From Cepaea nemoralis (lineage: Eukaryota; Mollusca; Gastropoda; Stylommatophora; Helicidae), in assembly GCA_014155875.1 (NCBI GenBank), contig JACEFZ010024509.1, forward strand, positions 225,001 through 289,000: a stretch of DNA of 64,000 bases, read 5' to 3'. Below are positions 32,042 through 44,764 of this stretch, piece by piece (the stretch's first letter is position 1; each line of letters begins with the position of its first letter). Below the pieces are notes generated by a model. The model searched no databases. It was not told the origin of the DNA and saw only the letters and a program-made list of their open reading frames with translations. Made by a program: the position numbers and the translations under genes.

Positions 32042-32768
32042 TCAGCGTTCCGAGCCATTGAGGTTCTTTGCTGCGGATACAATCCGTCTCCATTCGTCTC
32101 TCTGGTTGAAGTTCTTTTGCCAGTCTTTGATTCCAAGTGCTTGTAGGTCTGTATATATATAATCTCTCCACCGTCTTCTTGGTCTACCTCGGGGTCTACG
32201 GTCATTTATTTCCTGAGTGTAAGCGAGTTTTGTTTCCCTATTATCTTCCATTCTTTCTATATGCCCCAGCCATTGTAGTCTATTAGCCTTCATGATACCA
32301 GTGATTAGCGGGGACTTAAATAGATCATAAATGTCTTTGTTACTTCTTCTTTTCCACTCTCCACTTTGTGTATCCCTAATGGGTCCAAAGATGCGTCTTA
32401 AAACTTTGTTCTCAAAGGTTTGTAACAAGGCTTCGTCTCCTTTCGTTGTACTCCAGGTTTCAGAGCCATTCAGCACAACTGGTCTAATCAGTGTTTTGTA
32501 TATTGTGATCTTGTTGTTACGAGATCGCGCCTTTGATTTTAGTAGACGTTGTAGTGCATAGTATATCTTATTTCCAGAATTGATTCTAGTTTGTATTTCT
32601 TCCCTTATGATGTTGGAGCAGTTGTAGATTGTACCCAGGTATTTGTATGTTTCCGTTCTTTTAATGGTCATATTATCTATTTGTATGTGGCCAGAGTTTT
32701 TAGCCATTCCTTCTCTTGAAATTACCATTTATTCTGTCTTATCTTGGTTGATAACCAACCCCCATCTG
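32042..32768 (-). pseudogene. LINE ORF2 C-terminus (GAA-tailed family), second copy
   Basis: Minus-strand reading starts near 32768 with GLVINQDKTE, meets a stop, then opens at 32728 for 228 codons. It carries KRTETYKYLGTIYNCSNIIR, LIRPVVLNGSETW, RRIFGPIRDTQSGEWKRRSN, RLQWLGHIERMEDN and RRPRGRPRRRWRDY, ending SER-stop exactly where the GAA tail starts. It matches 12571-13164 closely and begins slightly farther upstream. RT catalytic motifs are absent, so it is 5'-truncated. The near-identity suggests recent activity of this family. Confidence 0.85.
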
Positions 32769-32919
32769 TTGGGCTTTTCCCTTTAAGTGAGTCAATATTT
32801 CCAATGTCTTTTGTTCATTTTTCATGCAAACAAACACTGACAAATATTGTTCCTTTCAAGGCGTGCAAGGCTACACATCACATGTACGTACTTATGAGTG
32901 TGTGCGGGTGTGTGCATAT

Positions 32920-33066
32920 AGTATAGTATAGTATAGTATAGTATAGTATAATATAGTATAGTATAGTAGTGTAGTGTAGTGTAGTGTAGTGTAGTGTAGT
33001 GTAGTGTAGTGTAGTATAATATAATATAGTATGGTATGGTATGGTATGATATGGTATGGTATGGTA
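32920..33066. repeat. Three-part pentanucleotide microsatellite
   Basis: About nine TATAG units, then about nine TGTAG units, then ATATA-type and about eight TATGG units. It sits directly before a LINE RT fragment. Confidence 0.9.
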
Positions 33067-34148
33067 TCCAACCATAGGGGTATCTCACTTCTGTGTATTG
33101 TTGGAAAAGTATTTGCCAGAATTATTCTGCGCAAACTTCAAGTCCTAGGAGATCAAGTCTACCCCGAATCACAGTGTGGCTTCCCGCAGAACCGGTCTAC
33201 CATTGATATGACATTCTCATTGCGAAAAATGCAAGAAAACTGCCGTGAACAGAATCAACCACTGTTTATTGTCTTCATCAACCTCACAAAGGTATTTGTT
33301 TTGGTCAGTCGTGAGGGTCTGTTCAAGGCACTAAAGAAGATTGGCTGCCCACCAACTCTTCTGTCCATTGTGGAATCGTTCCACACAGGCATGAAGGGTA
33401 TAATCAAGTTTGATGGTGAAACGGCAACGTCAGAAGAGTTAGAAATCAAGAGTGGAGTTAAGCAATGTTGTGTAGTAGCTCCCACCCTCTTTGGAACATA
33501 CTTTTCACTCTACTGAAATATGTCTTTTGTGATCAGGATGGTGGTTTATACATTCACTCATGGCGGCCTCTACAATGCTCAGAGATTGAAATCCAAGACC
33601 AAAATTAGTAGGGTACTGAACAGAGAGTTGCTTTTTTGCAGATGATGCTGCAATTACGACCCACTCTGAGGAAGAATTACAACGTCTAATATCTGCATTA
33701 TCCAATGCTTGTTCTGAATTTGGTTTAACAAGGTGCACATTGGGTACGATCAGTCTTTATTGACAACGCCGAACTAGAGATAGTAGACCATTTTACTTAT
33801 GTAGAATCAGAGGTAAATAGCAAATTATCCCTAGACCAGGAAATCAACATCAGGATTGGTAAGGCAGCAACAACAATGAGCAGGTTAACAAAAAGAGTCT
33901 GTGAGAACAGGAAGCTTACTGCTAAAACAAAAGTACTTGTCTATCAAGCCTGTGGCCTTAGTACTCGTCTTTATGGCAGTGAAGCCTGGACAGCTTACTC
34001 ACACCAACAGAAACGTTTAAATAACTTTGATATGCGTTGTCTGCGAAGAATTCTTGGTATTAAGTGGCAAGACAAAATCACAAATACTGAAGTATTGGAA
34101 AATAAAAAAATTGTGCGTCTAACAATTTCTAACACCCAGAAACCCCCT
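33061..34148 (+). pseudogene. LINE reverse transcriptase, second lineage, broken
   Basis: The first frame (to about 33513) reads NHRGISLLCIVGKVFARIIL, QCGFPQNRSTIDMTFSLRKMQ and IVFINLTKVF. RT motif 3 normally has D where N and V now stand, so catalytic residues are changed. SGVKQCCVVAPTLFGTYFSL follows. Later frames show LLFADDAAITTHSEEELQ-like sequence near 33630-33690 and, at 33876-34151, MSRLTKRVCENRKLTAKTK, LYGSEAWTAYSHQQKRLNNF and LRRILGIKWQDK. At least three frame breaks separate these. The motifs resemble a widespread metazoan LINE RT type distinct from the 17728 family. The 3' end is cut by the mariner insertion. Confidence 0.75.
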
Positions 34149-34150
34149 TA

Positions 34151-35109
34151 AGCGAGAACGAGGGAGAGTCAATAAGTAAGTCACTCACTTCTGTGGGATG
34201 GCAGGTAAATGTAGTTGGTGTTTTCTACAGGTGTCATTAGGTGACAGCAACATCGAACTTTATATTGCCGTTCGTCAGGTGGCGCTCGGTGTCTCATGCT
34301 CATGCTCAGCGCATAAACAAAATGGCAATGACTTACGGAGTGTACTACCAAAGCGCAACGTGCTGCTGTGCGTTTTTTGCGGGCAAAAAGTCTGCCTACA
34401 AAGGACATTCCTAAGGAAATGCTTCCTGTTTATGCTGAAAAATGTATGTCCCGTAAAGCGGTGCATAGCTGGGTAGAAAAAATTTTTCAAGGACGGTCTA
34501 AAATTATTGATGAAATCCGATCTGGTCGTCCTGTTGAGAGATTGCAACAGTAGCATCCGTGCAGCGGGTGGAGGAGATGATTAGAGGTGACAGGCGAGTA
34601 ACGATAGACTCTGTAGCATCTGCAATAGGGTGCTCACATGATGCTCGATGCTTCATGATACAATTAGAAGAAAACGTCCAGGACTGCTGACTAGAGGAGT
34701 GTTGCTTCTTCATGACAATGCCAGACCACATACGGCTCGATTAACTCAGGAGAAAATTAACCAACTAAGGTTGGAAGTTCTGGAACATCCACCTTACAGC
34801 CCGACGAAGCCCCCTAGCAATTTCCACCTTTTTGGTCCACTGAAACTCCACTTTGGCGGGAGACATTTCGCGAATGACGCCGACGTTGAATGTGAAGTGA
34901 AAACGTGGTTTAGAAAACAGAGCACGCAGTTCTATGCCGCCGGTTTGGGAGGACTGATAAAACGATGGGATAAGTGCACCAATGTTTGTGGAAATTATAT
35001 TGAGAAATAAATGGGCAATGTTTGTACAAAACTTAACTGGTTTAAAATTGTTATCATATTTAGTTATTTTTCTACGGCCATGTGTGACTTACTTATTGAC
35101 TTCCTCTCG
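34151..35109 (+). mobile_element. mariner-type transposon, defective
   Basis: TA flanks both ends (34149-34150 and 35110-35111). The inverted ends share GTCAATAAGTAAGTCAC and a CGAG terminus; the left end has a small extra segment. The 0.96-kb body holds an N-terminal helix-turn-helix part and a C-terminal catalytic part with a gap between. It appears to have inserted at the border of a LINE fragment and the composite repeat. Confidence 0.8.
34330..35010 (+). pseudogene. mariner transposase, deleted and mutated
   Basis: The N-terminal part reads YAEKCMSRKAVHSWVEKIFQ and IDEIRSGRPVE (DNA-binding HTH and linker). The C-terminal part from 34648 reads LLLHDNARPHTARLTQEKI, VLEHPPYSPTKPPSNFHLF and LGGLIKRWDKCTNVCGNYIE. 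The HDNARPH aspartate is present. The last catalytic position of the family, normally D in the APSDYHLF-type motif, is N here, and the region with the first aspartate is deleted. Frame breaks near 34550 and 34640 confirm a pseudogene. Confidence 0.8.
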
Positions 35110-35479
35110 TACAATGTATCCTTTACTTTCTGACTTACCTCATTAATCTCCGTAGGATCCTATGATTTTACTATTACTGAGAGAACTACACAAAACACTG
35201 GCTTCAAATCTTCTCACAGTGTCTTTAACCCACCTTGACACCTCGAGTGCACATACTGTCTTGTTTTGTTTGTTAATAATTGCAAAGTCATGTTTCAATG
35301 CGTTTACACATTATAAATGACAAATTTCATGGTAAATTGTCATCTGTAAAGTATTTTACTTTCTGTGTGGCAATAGCAACATCATTCTGTTTTCGCTTAT
35401 CATAAATTACGAATATTACTACATTTCTTTGATGTCTTTGCTGAAACTTATAAAAATACAATTACTAGGGGCTGACTGA

Positions 35480-35705
35480 TTATGTGTCCTTCTGGCCTTT
35501 CCTGGAGTACTATCGTTGGCTAGATCCTCTGGTCACCTCCTGCCGCGCCATTCTCTCCAAACCAGGATGGTTTATCTGTTCTTCCACACTATTCACACGA
35601 TACCAAAGGGCCCTGAAAACATCGGCCTCGTCGTGCACCAATAACCCACCCAAACTGCCCGTCTGCTCATTCCCTAACACACCAGCATGTCCCGGCGACA
35701 AGATT
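35480..35705 (-). pseudogene. LINE RNase H end and C-terminal remnant
   Basis: The minus strand reads MSPGHAGVLGNEQTGSLGG, the final RNase H motif (WxPGHxGVxGNE). It continues LLVHDEADVFRALWYRVNSV and RMARQEVTRGSS. It corresponds to 7805-8055 in the first composite copy. Only about 63 codons are open, with no RT. It links the 6584 and 14165 fragments as consecutive parts of one LINE family. Confidence 0.7.
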
Positions 35706-35844
35706 CAACAGGTGGTTCCTATCTTTGATTAAAAAAAACATTAAAAGAAACCACTCTGCACGAAACATGTCTGTCTTAATCCTTCACAACATGCTATGTG
35801 AGTTCGTTACAATCGCTTCGTGTGGGAAGAACGTACAAGGCAAT

Positions 35845-36525
35845 GAATGATTTACAAGTCTGCGATAAAACAACAGGATAATAACCGATTAAAACATTTC
35901 AGAAGAAAATAAGAAATTTGAATAAAATACACATTTATGGACAATGAATGAATTAAAAAAAAATTTCAAGAAAATATAGGATAATGAATGATTTACACAT
36001 TTATGAAGAAACCATGGGATAATTAATGATTAACACATTTGTGAAGAAAATACAAGTTAATGAATGATTTACAAATTAGGGAAAATAATATAGGATAATG
36101 ATTGATTTATACATTTTTTAAGAAAATACAAGATGATGAATGACGTATTCGTTGTGAAGAAAATTCAGGACAATGACAAATTTGTAAGAATAGCACAGGA
36201 TAATGAATGATTTACACATTTATGATAAAAGCCACAGGATAATGGATGATTTATACATTTGTGAGAAAACCACAGGAAAATGAATGATTTACTCATTTTT
36301 GAGAAATCCACATGATAATAAATGATTTATGCATTTGAGAGTAAACTACACGTTGATGCATGATTTATAAATATGAGTAGAAAATACAGGATATTGAATA
36401 ATTATAAATGTGTGGAGAGGGCATGATAACAAATGATTTACAAATTTGCGAAGAAAATACATGCTAATAAATGATGTACACATGTGTGAGTATCACAGAA
36501 TAATGAATGATTTACAAATTTCACT
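35845..36525. repeat. AT-rich 38-bp minisatellite, block 2
   Basis: About 18 degenerate units of the GATAATGAATGATTTACA type. It ends in the same TTTACAAATTTCACTC flank as block 4. Confidence 0.85.
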
Positions 36526-36694
36526 CCACGAACATTTCTTTCTGGTGGCAAGTTTTCTGTTATTTCTTGCACAAGTAAACATATCTTACAGGATTTAACT
36601 CAGAAAATAATGTTCGTACTCAACAATATTCCAGATTGACATCATCATATATGTTACAAATACAGGCACATTGCCATCATCCACCCATCATATG

Positions 36695-36920
36695 CCATGC
36701 CGATAAGCGTGAGCGGTCGTGTTTTGCCATCTCAGTCGATCACCAGAATCGTGGATCAGCTCCGTGTTCCTCTCTCGACCAGCCACGTGGCCAAGCCATC
36801 CAGGTATTTACTTCTCGGTCTTCCCCTTGGTCTCTTCCCTTCGATCTTGCCAGTTGTCATCAAGTTCTCCAAGTCATTTCTTCTCATAACATGCCCAACA
36901 ATATTTTTACTGATGACGTC
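36695..36920 (-). pseudogene. RTE-like LINE C-terminal end
   Basis: Minus-strand translation gives NIVGHVMRRN, GKRPRGRPRSKYLDGLA and RLRWQNTTAHAYRHG. This matches the last 75 codons of the LINE at 17728-19026, followed by the same GATGGGTGGATGATG-type tail. It is a short 5'-truncated insertion inside the composite repeat. The flanking GACATCATC...AATACAG and CCATCATC...AATACAG phrases may be a long target duplication. Confidence 0.7.
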
Positions 36921-37508
36921 TAATGACTCTAATCAATTTACGATTGCCATCATCATTTATGTTAAAAAATACAGACACATTGCTATCATCACTTTTGCCC
37001 ACTGTCATTTTCTCCTCCTGTCCTTCACTCTTCGCTCAGAACTACCCAGTCATTCGTCATCATTTAGCTAGTCCTTTACAGAACATCGCTCTCATCAGCC
37101 CCAGCCAAGAAAAGGTTCTCGGTACTATTCTTTCCTAACCACTGTCACATTTAATATGGCTACAGTTTTCAGTCTCAGAGATATAGGACTATTAATGACC
37201 CAGTTCTCTTCTATGTTGAGATCTTGTAGAACGCTAGTACTTGTTTTGGTCTTGGTCTATAACAGAGGGTACCCTGATAAAAGATAAATATGAGCATTGC
37301 ATAATAGTGACAGATTTGGAATATCAAGCTCATTTAATGATTAAAGACAGAAGAAAGAACACCGAATGGAAGTTTTAATCAAGATCTTGTTATCTAAGAT
37401 AATATTATAAATGATTATAAATAAAAATATTATTACTATGATAATATCAATATGTTACGATTTCATCTTCTACTCCCCTAAGCTGTCTTTAGGAGAAATA
37501 TAACCACA

Positions 37509-37548
37509 ACCACCATCATTATCATCATCATCATCATCATCATCATCG

Positions 37549-37609
<61 letters not shown>

Positions 37610-37612
37610 TAT
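37509..37612. repeat. (ATC)n microsatellite
   Basis: About 33 CAT/ATC units with one CGTC interruption near 37547. Confidence 0.95.
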
Positions 37613-38350
37613 TTGTCTTGCCAAGTGGCGCTCATGTCGCTTCACGAATCTTGGTCCTTGTCGGCGATCCTCCTCCGCGTCATTAACTTCGACCATCAAG
37701 CAACATTTCTCTCTTGGTCCATGATGTCCTATCGGTGATACTCCTTTCTGTCATTGTCTTCAATAACCAAGCAACATTTCTCTCGGTCTGCCACTGCCTC
37801 GTCTACCACTGATCTTTCCAGTCGTCACAATGCTCCCCCATGTCTCCATTCTCGTTATATAACCAATGAACACGTTTGTCTCTTTCTTATATTTGTGTAT
37901 AATGTTCTACTTTCACCAGTCTCTGCCAGGCAATCATTGCTAGTTACCCTGGTCGTCATAAAATTATTTAGAAATATCCCTATCATTAGCCACAAGTCTA
38001 TTGCTTCACGTGTAAATTATCTATCACACTTGTATTAATCTATTTTGTGGTTTTCCTCTACTCCACATCCCGGGTACGCCCCCATATATAATTATGTTTT
38101 CCGGACATCCACGATTTTCTTTGCATGCCCAGAATATTTCATTTTCATAAAGTTTATTTATCTTAATAAATAACATTTAACAATATTAAATTCATATTGG
38201 ACAGATCTATTTGTATTCTTTTTTCTCCAATGAATCTTCAACATTTATAGACGAAGACTTGTATATGCTTTTCAGCATGTTCGTTACATGTCTACATTAC
38301 TACACTATATTTTGTAACATGAAATACACATGCCCTCAGACTCAGAAAAG

Positions 38351-39134
38351 TTGTTCACACGTGAAACCACATTGTATACCTAACTCAACAAAGTCGCTTA
38401 GTGATGACATTGTTGTGTATCGATGATACTTTGAAAATTATAAAAATGATAATAATGATTAGCACTCTGTAATCATTGATTGAATTATACTTAGTTTACC
38501 AAAAATCCCATATGATTCACGCATTTAATGTATAAACACATCACCTTCCAATACAATATTTACTCATTAATTGTTTACTAAAATAGTTTACTCATTGGGT
38601 CACCTCATTTAATACATGATGTTGATGTCTCAAAATTGTATGATATAAATGACAGTAATCTGGACGCAACCTTTACCTTACAGACCTGGAAAATAACATT
38701 CAAAATTAAGACACTTAACTGTTTGCGACATCAGTGCTCGAATCACTGTAAACGACGACGATGATGACGATGACGTTCAAGTCCTCATGTTGATCTTGAA
38801 GAGTTATTGAATGTTTATAATAACAAACTGATCTGCACACTTTGCACATTATATTGCGAACAGTCAAATTAATAGGTTGTGTAATCAATAAATTTATCTA
38901 TAAATCTCTAGTGAAAAAGGAACTAAATAGTATCGATATTTCCCATCCATTATCTCCCATCATTTCTGAATACGGTTAAGTAACAAACGATGTTCTAGAT
39001 AATTTATACATAATTTCATTATTATGGTTACTTCAAAGGACGATAGCTTCATATTTTCTGTCATAAACCTACTGGCTTTGACAGAAAGTAATAGTATTAA
39101 TACCCCAACCGACTCAATCTGGTGGCAATGAATG
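38351..39134. other. No gene recognised
   Basis: AT-rich, with a small GACGATGATGACGATGACG run near 38755. No coding evidence. Confidence 0.4.
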
Positions 39135-39430
39135 ACATACATTTGAAAGAAAATACAGGGAAATGAATGATTTACACAATTGTGAGAAAACCACAGGATA
39201 ATAAACTATTTATACATGTCTGAAGAAAATAATGATAATGAATGAAATACAGATTTGTGGAGAAAATTTTAAAACGAATTAAATACGAATTGTTGAAGAA
39301 ATTACAGGATACTGAATGATTTACAAATTTTTTAATATGCATGACAGTGAATTGTTTATAAATTTGTTAAGGAAATAAATGTTGTTGCATGATTTGCAAA
39401 CTTCTGAAAGAAAATACGGTTTAAGGACTT
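39135..39430. repeat. AT-rich 38-bp minisatellite, block 3
   Basis: About seven diverged units. Flanks differ from blocks 1, 2 and 4, except that ATAAACCTACTGGCTTTGACAG occurs on both sides (about 39063 and 39432), as if the block sat between direct repeats. Confidence 0.75.
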
Positions 39431-39479
39431 ATCATAAACCTACTGGCTTTGACAGAAAGTAAAAGTACTAATATCCCAC

Positions 39480-39755
39480 TGACTCGACATGGTTTGAACG
39501 GAAATCAACAGAACGGAGGAACAGATTGAGAACCCATATGTGGAAAGTATGATATTGCGGGGGATCGGCAGGGGTTCTGGAAGAATCTCAAAACTGAGAA
39601 GGAAGACCAGTAGAACTTTTAATCACACAGCGGTGGGAACGATTAGTATTATGACTCTTCGCTGGCGGTTGAACGAGGGGACGGAGCTCTATGGAAATTT
39701 CCTGAGTGCAGTGATGTCGGTTCTTAACTCAACTCAACTCAACAGAAATAACGCT
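39480..39755 (+). pseudogene. LINE C-terminal remnant with CTCAA tail
   Basis: The plus strand reads ILRGIGRGSGRISKLRRKTS, FNHTAVGTISIMTLRWRLNE and GTELYGNFLSAVMS. It then runs into TTCTTAACTCAACTCAACTC. It is the last part of the RNase H-bearing LINE family, homologous to 14165-14420 and 55600-55712, and defines its 3' end and pentanucleotide tail. It is 5'-truncated and not functional alone. Confidence 0.7.
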
Positions 39756-40079
39756 GTGATCAGATTGAACTAATGTTTATTGATCACACAAAACATGAAC
39801 CAAAATCCCTATTTCAAAAGACCACCCAATTACTAACAACCACCCAACCTTTCTATGTATTATTGTCTTTAAAATAAAACAAATCCGTAACTTGGTTCTA
39901 AACCCCGACAATCACTATAGCCATATCAATCGCTAGCATTCCCCCAACCACTTCTTCCGTTCTCTATCTTACTCAAATGGTGAGCACCACGGATGCACCA
40001 AGCCGTACGCAAACTAAGCATGTACTGGGCTAATAGTTATGTGTTATATTTAGTCAACAGGTGTAATATGGGGCTGTGA
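39756..40079. other. No gene recognised
   Basis: A short A/C-rich region; nothing supported. Confidence 0.4.
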
Positions 40080-41640
40080 CAGGAATCATTTACACATGTG
40101 TGATGAAAATATATGGTAATTAATGATTTACAAATTTGAAAATAAAATAAATGTTGTTGAATGATTTACAAACTTCTGAAAGAAAATACAGCAACATGAA
40201 TTATTTACAAATTTCTGAAGAAGCTATATGTTAATGAATGAAATGAATGATTTACGAATTTGAGAAACAGATATATGATAATGACGTAATTATAAATTTG
40301 TGAAGGAAACACAGAACAATGAATGATTTACAAAATTCAAAGAAAACCACCGGTTAATAAACGATGTACACATTTAGGAAAATAATAAGGGTAATGATTG
40401 AAATACATTTGTGGAGAAAATATGACAAAGAAATAAAAAAAAATTTGTAAGAAAATACAGAAGAATAAATTAAGAATATAAATGTTATTGAAACGTGTAT
40501 CAATGTTTGAAAGAAAATATAGCTTATGAAATCATTTATAATTGTGTGAAGAAAATATATGTTAATAGATGACTTTTAAATTTGTGGAGAAAATACAGGA
40601 TAATGAATGATTTTCAAATTTGTGAAGAAAATTCGGGATAATGAATGATTTTCAAATTTGTAGAGAAAATACAGGATACTGAATGATTTTCAAATTTGTG
40701 GAGGCAATACCGGATATTGAATGATTTTTCAAATGTTTTGTGAAAATACAGGATAATGAATTATTTTCAAATTCATGGAGAAAATAAAGTATAATGAATG
40801 ATTGTAACATTTATGGAGAAAAATGCAGGATAATGAAATATTATCAAATTTGCTAAGAAAACACAGGATAATAAATGATTTTCAAATTTGTGAGGAAGAC
40901 CCATGATAACGAATGATTTATACATCTGCGAAAAAAAAAAAAAAAACACCGGTTAATGAATAATTACAAATGTGTGGAGAAGATAGGATGAGAAATGATT
41001 GACAAATTTGCGAAGAAAATACATGTTAATAAATGATGCACACATGTGTGAGGAAAACAGAATAATGAATCATTTATAAATTTCACTCAACGAACAATTC
41101 TTTTTGGTGACATTTCTTGCATAAATAAACTGATCTTACAGGATTTAACTACGAAAATAATGTTCTAGCTCAGCTATATTTCGGATTGACATCATTATCT
41201 ATGTTCACAAATACAGACCATATCCATCATCATGTTTGACCACTGACATTCACTCCTCATCGCCTTCACTCTTTGCCCATAACTACCCAGTCATTCGTCA
41301 TCATTTAGCAGGTCATTTGCAGACCTTCGCTCTCATCATCCCCAGCCAAGAAAATGTTCTCGATCCGTGGTCCGTTCACTTGTCTTTTGTCTTATGCATG
41401 TTCCTGGGACAGGTGTCTGCGGTGTCCTGTGTTCATCTTCCTGCTGGTCGACCCCTGCCTCTTCTACCAGGAACCACGCCTTCCATCCCTGTTCTCCTCA
41501 AGCCAGTTTAACCTTTAACATGGCCACAGTAGTCCAGTCTCCGAGACATGCCGTTGTTAACGAGCCAGTTTTCTTCTATGTTTAGATCTTGTAGAATGTC
41601 AGTATTTGTTGTCTTGGTCATAACACAGCAAACCAGGTTA
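40080..41640. repeat. Composite repeat, partial copy 3 with minisatellite block 4
   Basis: 40080-41075 is the AT-rich 38-bp array (about 25 units). 41076-41640 matches 36526-37260 (CAGGATTTAACT, AATGTTC, CTACCCAGTCATTCGTCATC, CCCAGCCAAGAAAA, TGTTTAGATCTTGTAGAA). It lacks the LINE insertion found in copy 2, which helps date that insertion as later. Confidence 0.75.
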
Positions 41641-43285
41641 ATATACACATGAAGAGAATTTCAAACGCATTAAATGATCAAGGACAGACGAAATAATTCC
41701 CAATGAAATTTTTAACCAACATCTTGAATTGTTTATAGTCTCATCTTTTTCTCGCTTGATCTGTTTCTCAAAGAAATACCACCACCCTACGGTTTAGGCA
41801 CGTACGAGGCCCTGTGGTAAGTTAAAAACAAATGAGGATGGGATCCCCAAATTCTAATAGCCAACTGTTTAGAGAAACTTGAACATGGCTCGTTAAGAAT
41901 CCCTAGGGGTGGATGGTGATCTATAGTTGAAGTTTCTTTACAGAGGGCCAGTAGAGCCCCGGAAGTTCACAGCACTCCGATACGGGAAATTTTTCCCGGG
42001 AAAATCTGAGATACTTGTATTTTTCCGGCCACACTTGGCTCCACTCTTAAGTTGTAACTAATGTATTTGGTCTAATTAGCACTCTAACTCAACAAGGAAA
42101 ACTACCAACACCTTGATACACATTATAATACTGTAATGAGATAATATGGTGGTGGGTTCATGTGTATGTATGTTAGAGTGACATATGGTATCAGATACAC
42201 GATTGAGCATAACACCATCAATGAGATAAACCAATCATTAGCAAAATAAGGAATTAAAGTTCCAAACTCTACACTTGTTCTTGGTGCACTCCGAATGGCA
42301 CTCGAGCAATGTTCTTGAAGGTATGAGTCTACCGATGTAATTACTCTCGTTGTGGACCCTACGTGGGATGATGTTACAGGAGGTATCTCGTTTCTATATA
42401 GTCCTTTACAACACAGACTATACTGACATTAGCTGTTCATTCCTGGGCTGTAGGGTTGTGGCATAGGAGAAGCAATTGATTCACTATGATGCTGTTCCTC
42501 CAAAATAACCACCATCAGCATACATGTCTCTGCCCTGTTTATGCAATCAACATAACCACCATCCTTGAGAAATAGGACCAAAAACAATATAGCTATCTCA
42601 CCTAAGAGCTGGGTTAGAGGAAAAATATAAGCGAAGGGAGAAGAGATCCTTTTCTTAGCTCAGGGTAGTCCAGCCTGGCCATCCTGTGTGCCTGATGTTA
42701 TTCTATAAATATCAGTTGGAGGTGTTCACCTCCCCTACTGGCACGACATGTCTTCTTCCTTCAGGCGTTCTGCAGGCTAGTCCTTCTCTTGCCAGTAGAA
42801 CTATATGAGCCCACTGCCTTGTCAATGCTTTCATTCTTCCGGGAAAATACCCACCTATCCCTGTCTCATATATAATTCTCATATACATCAATACACATCT
42901 AAAATCTTACAGTGTAGGTTTTAGAAAAGTATCATTCACAAATAAAACATATGAATTATTTTAACACAAAATCATCTAGAGTCAGAACACGCAATACACT
43001 TTAGAACATAATTTTCCAGACATAGAATATAATGACAATCTCTGAAAAAGGATCATGGTAGTTTTGTTATAAAGTATAGATCGTCCCTGGAGCCTTTGAG
43101 AAATAGTGAATGAGAAAGTATATCACTCATTAAATTCATGAACTAACGCAGAAAAGATTCAATAAGAATTCTTCATGCCGAAGAATGGCTTATCTACTCT
43201 TCTGAATAGTTTCTCTAAATCAAGAAAATCTTCTCCATCTTCTGAGCCTGTCTCTAGATTGATATATATATCTATTCCTTATAAC
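41641..43285. other. No gene recognised
   Basis: Sixteen hundred bases with no domain-bearing frame and no repeat that I could match elsewhere in the window. It may be unique intergenic DNA or decayed elements. Confidence 0.4.
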
Positions 43286-43290
43286 ATATT

Positions 43291-43530
43291 GGGAGTCTCT
43301 GTGGCGAAGTGGTCAAGCCGTTTGACTCGTGCTCCGAAGGGTTGTGGGTTCGATTCCGATTCTTCCTTCGGTTTATGAGTTAAATGTTTCGGAGACTCCT
43401 GTGGGTCGTCGCTAAAAGCTACGGAGTTCGTGCTTTGTGTGACACTTTCCGTGCTGCGGAAAGAGACCGAGCCATATGGGATAAAACCCGGTGCAATGAA
43501 GTCGACCCTGTCGACTTTTAAGCGACTTTT
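43291..43530 (+). repeat. tRNA-derived SINE, family B
   Basis: It starts GGGAGTCTCTGTGGCGAAG, with box A-like TGGCGAAGTGGTCAAG and box B GGGTTCGATTCC. The body includes GGAGACTCCTGTGGGTCGTC and GCGGAAAGAGACCGAGCC. It ends in the palindrome GTCGACCCTGTCGAC, then TTTTAAGCGACTTTT. A minus-strand copy lies at 58657-58905. Pol III promoter boxes are seen; expression is not known. Confidence 0.8.
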
Positions 43531-44455
43531 TTATTCCTTATCACAAAGAACAAGTGATCTCTATAGGAGACATCTTTCTGTTAATCTTATCCATTTATAG
43601 AAGTAGAGGCATATTAATTATTAATTACCTTCACTCCACAGGACCATTTATATACACACACAAATGAAAAACGTCTGCTTTCTGGCTCACATGGTAAAAG
43701 ACTGGCGCGCTAAGTTTCCGCTGTACTTTATTTATCTCCTCCCACACCGCATTATTTGTCTCCACCAATCCTCCCAAAGAATTTCCCTCGACGTGACAAT
43801 GACTCATTCCACCAGCATCCATCCAGTTTACCGATAATAATTCTGTTTATCTTTCCTCTTTCTTTGTTGCGGGCACAACTAATTTTTCCCTGTAATGAAA
43901 CATCAACAGCGTGCTGTGACCTATTCTGTTCAGTGCATGTGTCTGCTAATGAAATTACAACAACGCGCTTGGTACTATCTTTCCGGTGTAGGTGTTCCCA
44001 GTTGACAGGTGACAGGTGCCAAATTACGTCTAGGAGCGGCTAATGTCTCTGTTCCAATTAGAACACTATTGTCTATCTATATTCACCATTGTATATGGTG
44101 CGTACTATATTCGTAACATGATGACGGGCCTGAGACATTTGACATGTCACAAGCCCTCACCTATAGGACTTGGCTGTACGCCTCTAAGTCAAGTCCTTGG
44201 GTTCCAGGGTCTGGCCACCACTCGCCTTCTGGTCGTGGAGGTGAGGTCTCGGAGGATTGACGCTGAGCCGCCAGCGTCTGCAGCCTACCCTGTGCCAGAC
44301 GTTACCCATTCCTCTGGAATACACAGGGCAAGGCCGAGAGAGGGAACACGTCGTTTGGGCACCACATGTTCTCTTAAGCTCTGCCCAGGCATTGTGATGA
44401 AATTGTGGCCATATTCTAACTCACATACTTTGGTCTGTCAAGACTGAAAGGTGCC
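43531..44455. other. No gene recognised
   Basis: A 134-codon frame at 44043-44447 has no domain that I recognise and is not supported as a gene. GC content rises around 44200-44350. Confidence 0.4.
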
Positions 44456-44720
44456 ACTCACATTTGTAAACTGTAATTTGTAACAGGAAATAAAGATGCT
44501 CTCAGACTCAGACTTGCTGTGTTCTATATGTTCCAGTCCTTAACGGTCTTATTTCCTTTAGTCTCTGTCAATAGTTAGATGCTGGTCTTCTATTGGCCGT
44601 CCGCAAGACTCTTAACATATTACAAAACAACATTGCCTTTATAATCTCGATTTTCTTTCCAGTTGCGTTGATTTTCAGTATCATGCTTGACAGCCATAAA
44701 GTAGCATGGGCAGTATATAA
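44456..44720. repeat. Composite repeat, distal fragment
   Basis: It matches 10020-10275: GCTCTCAGACTC, TATGTTCCAGTCC, GTTAGATGCTGGTCTTCTATT, CCGTCCGC and GCTTGACAGCCATAAAGTAGCATG. It lies next to the duplicated kelch pseudogene. Confidence 0.75.
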
Positions 44721-44764
44721 CATCCCGAAATTCATTGCTTACTTTCATGGATATGTTTCACATG

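Larger units (their letters stand above)
35112..38350. repeat. Composite repeat / segmental duplication, copy 2
   Basis: Parallel to 7376-10275. It has gained a LINE insertion (36695-36920) and an (ATC)n array (37509-37612), and its 65-bp array is shorter. It starts immediately after the mariner insertion. Confidence 0.75.

Noticed and set aside
43291..43365. Genuine tRNA gene
   Set aside because: Box A and box B are present, but the sequence continues into a SINE body and an identical arrangement occurs at 58657-58905. The acceptor ends do not pair properly. The same reasoning applies to the heads of SINE family A.
44043..44447. 134-codon frame as a possible small gene
   Set aside because: No recognisable domain, no homologue that I know, and part of a repeat-rich region. 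Kept only as unannotated sequence.
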